Assembly (NCBI RefSeq): GCF_003999975.1
Contig: NZ_RJAC01000003.1
Location: 124,001 to 188,000 of the forward strand
Direction: 5' to 3'
Length of the DNA: 64,000 nucleotides
From: Actinoplanes solisilvae
GTDB lineage: Bacteria; Actinomycetota; Actinomycetes; Mycobacteriales; Micromonosporaceae
In this document: one piece after another, positions 58,497 to 64,000 of the stretch
Layout: each line of letters begins with the position of its first letter
How positions within the stretch are numbered: position 1 is the first letter of the stretch
Made by a program: the position numbers and the translations under genes
Notes under the pieces: model-generated
What the model was told of the DNA's origin: nothing
The model's database searches: none
Seen by the model: only the letters and a program-made list of their open reading frames with translations

Positions 58497-59858
58497 ATGA
58501 CGGATTCCCGTGACGACACGACAGTGCGTGAGGTAAGGGACTTCTACGGTCGTCGCTATCGGGTCGGCGAGAGCGATCACGTCCTGTTGGGACGGTCGCG
58601 AAGCTGGATGCTCGTGTTGCCCGTGGCCGCGATGCTGGCGATCAGCCTCTTCCAGTACGGGTTCGGCGCGGCCCTGCCCACCCTGGTCGAGGCGAACGGG
58701 TGGAGCGTGTGGCAGGCGTTCGGCGTACTCGGGCTCTGGGTGATCTTCCAGGCGGCCGGCTCGCCACTCGGCGGGTGGCTGTACCGGCGGATGCGGACGC
58801 GGCTCGCCGTGCCGATGCTCGCCGGAGCGACCTGCTGCCTGATCGCGCTGGTGACCCTGGCGCACGGCGACGCGCTGGTCACCGTACTGCTGGGTTATTC
58901 GGTCCTGGGTGGTCTCGGCGCCGGCGTCATCTACATGACCTGCATCGCCACCGTCGCCGAGTGGTTCCCCGAGCGGCTCGCCTCGCGGGTGGCGATGGTC
59001 GGCGCCGCGTTCGGCTACGGCGCGATCCCGTTCGTCGTCCTCGCCGGCTACACCCTCGACCCCGGCAACCGTACGGTCGTGCTCGACGGCACCGCAGTGG
59101 TCGTCTTCGGCGTGGTCGCGGCCTGCGGGCTGCTGATGCGCAAGCCGCCACGGAACTGGTGGCCCGCGCGGATCGACCCGAAGAGCTGGGCTCTCGACCG
59201 GCGGCTCAACCGCAGCCTGCCGAATAATCGTCCCGCCACCCGGCCCTATCCGCCGCGGGCGGCCTGGCGCAGCGGCATGCTGCCGATGATGTTCGTGGTC
59301 GTGGCGCTGACCGCGGCGATGGCGCTGTTCGACCTCGCCTACCTCGCCGGCACCGCGTACACCCGAGGTCTGTCGGCCTCGACGCTGGTCGCCGCGATGG
59401 CCGCGCTGGCCGCCTCGAACGGCATCGGGCGGGCGGTGACCAGCTCGCTGGCCGACCGCATCGGCCGGCGCGGAACCCTGGGGCTGTCCCTGCTGGTCGG
59501 CGGGGTGGCCCAGTTCGGCCTGCTCGCCGCCGCGACCAACGACAACCATCCGGGCGCGCTGGTGGGCTTCGCCGCGCTGGCCGGGGCCGGAACCGGGGCG
59601 GGCTACTCGCTGCTGGTCAGCCTGGTGCGCGACTGGTTCGGCGACGACGGGACGGTGCCGAACTACGGGATCGTCTACAGCGGCAAGGCCGTGGGCGGGT
59701 CGGCCGGCATCGTGCTCGCGGGGCTGGTGGTGACGACCCCCGACTCGGTCGTGCCGTTCGTGGTGGCCGGCTGCCTCGGCCTGCTCGGCGCGGCGCTGAC
59801 CCGCTGGATGCGCCAGCCCGGCCTGACCTTGCGCCTGCTCCCGGCCGACCGGATCTAA
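58497..59858 (+). CDS. MFS transporter, probable oxalate/formate carrier
   Basis: 453 residues from ATG 58497 with GGAGG 7 nt upstream. Twelve predicted helices with a long central loop (about 205-245). The first helix pair shows SLFQYGFGAALPTLVEANGWSVWQAFGVLG as in OxlT-like (oxalate:formate antiporter) family members, with GWLYRRMRTR between TM2 and TM3. The genomic setting with frc and formate dehydrogenase makes oxalate import or formate exchange the best guess. Confidence 0.8.
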   Translation: MTDSRDDTTVREVRDFYGRRYRVGESDHVLLGRSRSWMLVLPVAAMLAISLFQYGFGAALPTLVEANGWSVWQAFGVLGLWVIFQAAGSPLGGWLYRRMRTRLAVPMLAGATCCLIALVTLAHGDALVTVLLGYSVLGGLGAGVIYMTCIATVAEWFPERLASRVAMVGAAFGYGAIPFVVLAGYTLDPGNRTVVLDGTAVVVFGVVAACGLLMRKPPRNWWPARIDPKSWALDRRLNRSLPNNRPATRPYPPRAAWRSGMLPMMFVVVALTAAMALFDLAYLAGTAYTRGLSASTLVAAMAALAASNGIGRAVTSSLADRIGRRGTLGLSLLVGGVAQFGLLAAATNDNHPGALVGFAALAGAGTGAGYSLLVSLVRDWFGDDGTVPNYGIVYSGKAVGGSAGIVLAGLVVTTPDSVVPFVVAGCLGLLGAALTRWMRQPGLTLRLLPADRI

Positions 59859-59877
59859 GAGAAAGGACGGTGACGTA

Positions 59878-60723
59878 ATGGGACGGGTGACGAGTAGGCG
59901 AAGAGTGGTGCGGATCGTCGACGGGGTGGACAGCGAGCCGGTCGACACCCTGGCGGCCGAGGAGCCGCTGGAGATCCGGGTGAACGGCCGCTCCCTGGTG
60001 GTGACGATGCGGACCCCGGGCGACGACTTCGACCTGGCGGCCGGGTTCCTGGTCAGCGAGGGGGTGGTGCGGCGGGCCGACGAGATCGCCGGCATCCGGT
60101 ACTGCGCGGGCGCCACCGCCGACGGGGTCAACACCTACAACGTGGTCGACGTGGTGCTGGCCGCCGGGGTGGCGCCACCCGACCCGTCGCTGGAGCGCAA
60201 CTTCTACACCACCTCGTCGTGCGGCCTCTGCGGCAAGGCGAGCCTGGACGCGGTGCGTACGGTCGCGGCCTGGTCGGTGCGCGACGATCCCCTCCGGCTC
60301 GAACCCGACGTGGTCAGCTCCCTGCCCGACACGTTGCGCACGGCTCAGCGGGTCTTCGACCGCACGGGCGGCCTGCACGCCGCGGGGCTGTTCTCGTCCG
60401 AGGGGCGGCTGCACTGCCTGCGCGAGGACGTCGGCCGGCACAACGCGGTCGACAAGGTCGTCGGCTGGGCTTTACGCGACGGACGGTTGCCGTTGCGCGA
60501 CACCGTCCTGATGGTCAGCGGCCGGGCGTCGTTCGAGCTGGTGCAGAAGGCGGTGATGGCCGGCATCCCGGCGCTGGCCGCGGTCTCGGCCCCGTCCTCG
60601 CTCGCCGCCGACCTGGCCGCCGATTCCGGGCTCACCCTGATCGGCTTCCTGCGGGGCCGGTCGATGAACGTGTACGCCGGCGCCCACCGAGTATCGCGCG
60701 AGGTCCGGGCGGAGGCGGGCTGA
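59878..60723 (+). CDS. fdhD: Formate dehydrogenase accessory sulfurtransferase FdhD
   Basis: 281 residues from ATG 59878. Loop cysteines C115 and C118 (SSCGLCGKAS) that pass sulfur from a desulfurase to the Mo cofactor, plus GDDFDLAAGFLVSEGVV, GGLHAAGLFSSEGRL and REDVGRHNAVDKVVG. FdhD is required for active formate dehydrogenase, here the fds enzyme. 19 bp after the MFS gene, so co-transcribed. Confidence 0.95.
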   Translation: MGRVTSRRRVVRIVDGVDSEPVDTLAAEEPLEIRVNGRSLVVTMRTPGDDFDLAAGFLVSEGVVRRADEIAGIRYCAGATADGVNTYNVVDVVLAAGVAPPDPSLERNFYTTSSCGLCGKASLDAVRTVAAWSVRDDPLRLEPDVVSSLPDTLRTAQRVFDRTGGLHAAGLFSSEGRLHCLREDVGRHNAVDKVVGWALRDGRLPLRDTVLMVSGRASFELVQKAVMAGIPALAAVSAPSSLAADLAADSGLTLIGFLRGRSMNVYAGAHRVSREVRAEAG

Positions 60724-60760
60724 CTCCGCCCGGACCGACGCTGCCGCGGGCGCGGCGCCG

Positions 60761-60795
60761 CGGGTCAGCCGGCCGAGGGAAGCGCGGCTGACCCG
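60761..60795. terminator. Bidirectional terminator between fdhD and sucD
   Basis: Perfect 11-bp stem CGGGTCAGCCG / CGGCTGACCCG with a 13-nt loop in the 89-bp gap between convergent genes. Confidence 0.7.
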
Positions 60796-60812
60796 GCGCC
60801 GATCGTCGTCGG

Positions 60813-61688
60813 TCAGCGTGCCGGTAACGTCTCGCGCATCAGTGCGGCCGCCTCGGACGGCGTCCGGCCGACCCGCACCCCGGCCGCCTCCAGGGCTTTC
60901 TGCTTGGCCGCCGCGGTTCCGGACGATCCGGAGACGATCGCGCCGGCGTGCCCCATCGTCTTGCCCTCGGGCGCGGTGAAGCCGGCCACGTATCCGACCA
61001 CCGGCTTGCTGACGTGTTCCCTGATGTAGTCGGCGGCGCGTTCCTCGGCGTCCCCGCCGATCTCGCCGATCATCACGATCGCGTCGGTCTCGGGGTCGTC
61101 CTCGAACGCCCGCAGGCAGTCGATGTGGGTGGTGCCGACGATCGGGTCGCCGCCGATGCCGACGCAGGTGGAGAAGCCGAGATCGCGTAGCTCGTACATC
61201 ATCTGGTAGGTGAGGGTGCCGCTCTTGCTGACCAGGCCGATGCGCCCGCGCGTGGTGATGTCGGCCGGGATGATGCCCGCGTTGGACTGGCCGGGGCTGA
61301 TCAGGCCGGGGCAGTTCGGTCCGATGATGCGGGTGGCGTTGCCGGCGGCCTGCGCGTACGCCCAGAACGCCGCGGTGTCGTGCACCGGGATGCCCTCGGT
61401 CAGCACCACGGCCAGGGCCAGCTCCGCGTCGATCGCCTCGATCACCGCGGCCTTGGCGAAGCGGGGCGGCACGAAGACCACCGACGTGTCGGCGCCGGTC
61501 TCCTTGACCGCCTCGGCCGCGCTGTTGAAGACCGGGATGCCGTCGACCTCGCGGCCGCCCTTGCCCGGGGTGACCCCGGCGACGATGTTCGTGCCGGCGG
61601 CGACCATCCGCCGCGTGTGCTTGGAGCCTTCGCTGCCGGTGATGCCCTGCACCAGCACCCGGCTCTTGTCGGTGAGGAAGATTGACAT
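60813..61688 (-). CDS. sucD: Succinate-CoA ligase-type alpha subunit
   Basis: 291 residues from ATG 61688. CoA-binding [41 protein letters not shown], and phosphohistidine H247 in [11 protein letters not shown]. Succinate-CoA ligases form acyl-CoA with ATP or GTP. Next to formyl-CoA:oxalate CoA-transferase this pair may serve an oxalate or dicarboxylate branch, not the citric acid cycle, or regenerate CoA-ester. That is inference from position. Confidence 0.88.
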   Translation of the reverse strand: MSIFLTDKSRVLVQGITGSEGSKHTRRMVAAGTNIVAGVTPGKGGREVDGIPVFNSAAEAVKETGADTSVVFVPPRFAKAAVIEAIDAELALAVVLTEGIPVHDTAAFWAYAQAAGNATRIIGPNCPGLISPGQSNAGIIPADITTRGRIGLVSKSGTLTYQMMYELRDLGFSTCVGIGGDPIVGTTHIDCLRAFEDDPETDAIVMIGEIGGDAEERAADYIREHVSKPVVGYVAGFTAPEGKTMGHAGAIVSGSSGTAAAKQKALEAAGVRVGRTPSEAAALMRETLPAR

Positions 61689-61693
61689 GGCGG

Positions 61694-62872
61694 TTACGCC
61701 CCCTTGCCGGCGAGCTCGGCGGCGAGTCGCGCCGCGCCGTCCATCGTGTCCGAGCTGATCACGCCGGGCAGCGCCGCCTCGGCGAGAATCTTGCGCCCTT
61801 GCGGGGCGTTGTTGCCGTCGAGCCGCACGACGATCGGTTTGCTGACCGTCTCGCCCAGCTCGTTGAGCATGCCGATCGCCTGGACGATGCCGTCGGCGAC
61901 CGCGTCGCACGCGGTGATCCCGCCGAAGACGTTGACGAGCACACTCCGTACGTCGGGGTCGCCCAGGATGATCTCGAGACCGCCCGCCATGACCTGGGCC
62001 GAGGCGCCACCGCCGATGTCGAGGAAGTTCGCCGGTTTCACCCCGCCGAACTGCTCGCCCGCGTACGCGACCACGTCCAGGGTGCTCATCACCAGCCCGG
62101 CGCCGTTGCCGATCACACCGACCGAGCCGTCGAGCTTGACGTAGTTCAGGTTCCTCGCGGCCGCCCGCACCTCCAGTGGGTCGGTGGCGGTGACGTCGAC
62201 GTACTGCGGGTGGCCCGGCTGGCGGAAGCGGGCGTTGTCGTCCAGGGTCACCTTGCCGTCCAGCGCGAGCACGGTGCCGTCGGCGAGCTTGGCCAGCGGG
62301 TTGATCTCGACGAGAGTGGCGTCCTCGCCGCGGCACACGTTCCAGAGCCGCACCAGCACACTGGCGACCTGATCCCGTACGTCGTCCGGTAGCCCGGCGT
62401 CGTAGGCCAGCCGCAGCGCCTCCTCCCAGCCGAGCCCGGCGTCCGGGTCGACCTGGAGCCGGGCCAGCGCGGCCGGGTTCACGGCGGCCACCTGCTCGAT
62501 CTCGACGCCGCCCTCGCGCGACGCGAGCGCGAGGAACGACCGGTTGGACCGGTCGAGCAGCAGCGACACGTAGTATTCCTCGTCGATGTCGCCGGCCTCG
62601 GTGATCAGCACCTTGTGCACGGTGTGGCCCTTGATGTCCATGCCCAGGATCGCGTCCGCGACCTCGCGGGCGGCGTCCGGGCCGTCGGCCAGTCTGACCC
62701 CGCCGGCCTTGCCCCGGCCGCCGGTCTTCACCTGAGCCTTGACCACTACGCGTCCGCCGATCTCGGCGGCGGCCGCGTACGCCTCCTCGGGGGTGGTGGC
62801 GACGCGGCTGCGACTGACCGGTACGCCGTGTTTGGCGAAGAGTTCCTGGGCCTGGTGCTCCAACAGATCCAC
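61694..62872 (-). CDS. sucC: Succinate-CoA ligase-type beta subunit
   Basis: 392 residues from GTG 62872, GGGAGG 5 nt upstream. ATP-grasp fold: [59 protein letters not shown], and [17 protein letters not shown] plus [17 protein letters not shown]. It forms the nucleotide-binding half of the ligase with the alpha subunit 5 bp downstream. Divergent from frc across a 337-bp control region with an operator. Confidence 0.9.
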   Translation of the reverse strand: MDLLEHQAQELFAKHGVPVSRSRVATTPEEAYAAAAEIGGRVVVKAQVKTGGRGKAGGVRLADGPDAAREVADAILGMDIKGHTVHKVLITEAGDIDEEYYVSLLLDRSNRSFLALASREGGVEIEQVAAVNPAALARLQVDPDAGLGWEEALRLAYDAGLPDDVRDQVASVLVRLWNVCRGEDATLVEINPLAKLADGTVLALDGKVTLDDNARFRQPGHPQYVDVTATDPLEVRAAARNLNYVKLDGSVGVIGNGAGLVMSTLDVVAYAGEQFGGVKPANFLDIGGGASAQVMAGGLEIILGDPDVRSVLVNVFGGITACDAVADGIVQAIGMLNELGETVSKPIVVRLDGNNAPQGRKILAEAALPGVISSDTMDGAARLAAELAGKGA

Positions 62873-63091
62873 CGGGCCTCCCTTCTGTTCGACCTTCGGT
62901 GGGTTGTTCCCGGCGCGGACGCATCGGGCGGGATCGATCGTGATGACGGTGCCGATCGGTCCACGGAGGAATCCGGCGGCTGGTCCGCGCCGAGTTTCGG
63001 GGAAGGTGCCGATCCGCTGAGGACTTGCCGGAAAACGTTCCGCGATCCCCTAGACACCTGGCTGTTACATGGGCCACGATATTGCCTACCC

Positions 63092-63102
63092 CATACGGTA
63101 TG
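63092..63102. promoter_or_regulatory. CATAC-G-GTATG operator between sucCD and frc
   Basis: Third copy of the ATACNGTAT core (63093-63101), here with perfect 5-bp arms. Its reverse complement, ATTGCATACCGTATGG, matches the fds operator (ATTGCATACGGTATCC) at all but two of 16 positions. The rest of the 337-bp region 62873-63209 shows no gene. Confidence 0.62.
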
Positions 63103-63209
63103 CAATCCCCGAAGCCGGCGGAGGTCAGGCCCTCAGCGGCGTCGGCACCAGCGGAAGTTCGTCTTCACGGTCCGACGTGCACGGCGCGGCGCACACAGGA
63201 GGTTCGCTC

Positions 63210-64000
63210 ATGGGTAAGGCACTGGAGGGCGTACGAGTCCTCGACATGACGCATGTTCAGTCCGGCCCCTCGTCCACGCAGATCCTCGCCTGGCTGGGCG
63301 CGGACGTCATCAAGCTGGAGGCCCCGGGCCAGGGTGACATCACCCGCTCCCAGCTGCGGGACATCCCCGACGTGGACAGCCTTTACTTCACGATGCTGAA
63401 CGCCAACAAGCGCAGCATCACCCTCAACATGAAGCACCCGCAGGGCAAAGAGGTCTTCACCAAGCTCGTGTCCGGAGTGGACATCCTGGTCGAGAACTTC
63501 GGCCCGGGCGTGGTCGAGCGTTTCGGCTTCCCCTGGGAGAAACTGCAGGAGATCAACCCCGGCCTGGTGTACGCCTCCATCAAGGGCTTCGGCCCCGGCC
63601 GGTACGCCGATTTCAAGGCGTACGAGGTGATCGCGCAGGCGATGGGCGGCGCGATGAGCACCACCGGTTTCGAGAGCGGGCCACCGACCGCGACCGGCGC
63701 GCAGATCGGCGACTCCGGCACGGGCATCCACCTGGTCGCCGGCATCCTGGCCGCGCTGTACCAGCGGACCAACACCGGGCGCGGTCAGCGGGTGCAGGTC
63801 GCCATGCAGGACGCGGTGCTCAACCTGTGCCGGGTCAAGCTGCGCGACCAGCAGCGACTGACCCACGGCCCGCTGGGGGAGTACCCCAACGAGACCTTCG
63901 GCGACGAGGTGCCCCGGTCCGGCAACGCGTCCGGCGGCGGCCAGCCCGGCTGGGCCGTGCGCTGCGCCCCGGGCGGGCCGAACGACTACATCTACGTGAT
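63210..64000 (+). CDS. frc: Formyl-CoA:oxalate CoA-transferase (cut by window edge)
   Basis: First 263 residues from ATG 63210 (AGGAGG 7 nt upstream); the 3' end is outside. Class III CoA-transferase: [58 protein letters not shown], and catalytic aspartate D168 in [22 protein letters not shown]. The match to Frc from oxalate degraders is close (Asp169 in Oxalobacter). It moves CoA from formyl-CoA to oxalate, releasing the formate that FdsABG oxidises. Oxalyl-CoA decarboxylase probably follows. Confidence 0.93.
   Translation, partial: MGKALEGVRVLDMTHVQSGPSSTQILAWLGADVIKLEAPGQGDITRSQLRDIPDVDSLYFTMLNANKRSITLNMKHPQGKEVFTKLVSGVDILVENFGPGVVERFGFPWEKLQEINPGLVYASIKGFGPGRYADFKAYEVIAQAMGGAMSTTGFESGPPTATGAQIGDSGTGIHLVAGILAALYQRTNTGRGQRVQVAMQDAVLNLCRVKLRDQQRLTHGPLGEYPNETFGDEVPRSGNASGGGQPGWAVRCAPGGPNDYIYV

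Noticed and set aside
1..64000. CRISPR arrays, tRNA or rRNA genes, prophage or integrative element ends
   Set aside because: No spaced direct repeats, no cloverleaf or rRNA sequence recognised, and no integrase, terminase or att-like duplications found while reading both strands.

Overview
The window is high-GC DNA from an actinomycete. GTG and TTG starts, overlapping stop/start codons (ATGA, GTGA), a conservon, GAF-ANTAR regulators, a CpnT-like secreted toxin module and many serine-kinase/phosphatase stress regulators all fit Actinomycetota. A Micromonosporaceae (Actinoplanes-like) source is my best guess, but no ribosomal or taxonomic marker is present. I see no rRNA, tRNA, CRISPR array or intact insertion sequence.

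Region 1 (1-14.6 kb): the end of an aldehyde dehydrogenase is coupled to a KDPG-type aldolase and a KDG-type sugar kinase. Next comes a very large secreted protein combining a ThuA-like domain, a galactose-oxidase-like copper enzyme and two LamG domains. An intergenic stretch with two perfect DnaA boxes follows, then an anchored His-rich protein, a DUF4153/DUF4173-type membrane protein, a NarL-type two-component system and a multicopper oxidase lipoprotein.

Region 2 (14.6-24 kb): a decayed TnpB (IS200/IS605 type) 3' end, a secreted thermolysin-like protease divergent from a LuxR-type regulator with a clear operator between them, a YbaB/WXG100/CpnT-like/EndoU toxin-immunity cassette whose toxin is separated from its secretion domain by an in-frame stop, and an acyl-CoA dehydrogenase with a TetR-like operator.

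Region 3 (24-33.5 kb): a conservon (cvnA-B-C-D) followed by a GAF gene, a graveyard of histidine kinase fragments, small stress-type proteins, a hemerythrin protein, and a three-gene glycan locus (glycosidase-like plus two GT4 glycosyltransferases) with a coupled 28-residue leader ORF.

Region 4 (33.5-50 kb): a general-stress island. It encodes a STAS-HATPase fusion, a STAS protein, an RsbQ-like hydrolase fused to an RsbW-like HATPase, PAS-PP2C phosphatase, a truncated SigB/SigF-type sigma factor, two GAF-ANTAR proteins, a Na+/H+ antiporter, transketolase, a lipid kinase, a desaturase, CsbD and BrkB-like proteins. Five promoters with the same architecture (GTTT-N15-GGGYAY, the SigB class) lie in this island. 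Three of the genes behind them also have a hairpin ending exactly 27 nt before the start codon.

Region 5 (50-64 kb): a formate/oxalate catabolic locus: NAD-linked molybdenum formate dehydrogenase (fdsG-B-A-D), hydroxypyruvate isomerase, tartronate semialdehyde reductase, MoeA, a DUF6457 protein, an oxalate/formate-type MFS carrier, FdhD, a succinate-CoA ligase pair, and formyl-CoA transferase running off the right edge. A shared 9-bp palindromic core, ATACNGTAT, sits upstream of the three main transcription units, which suggests one regulator for the whole pathway.
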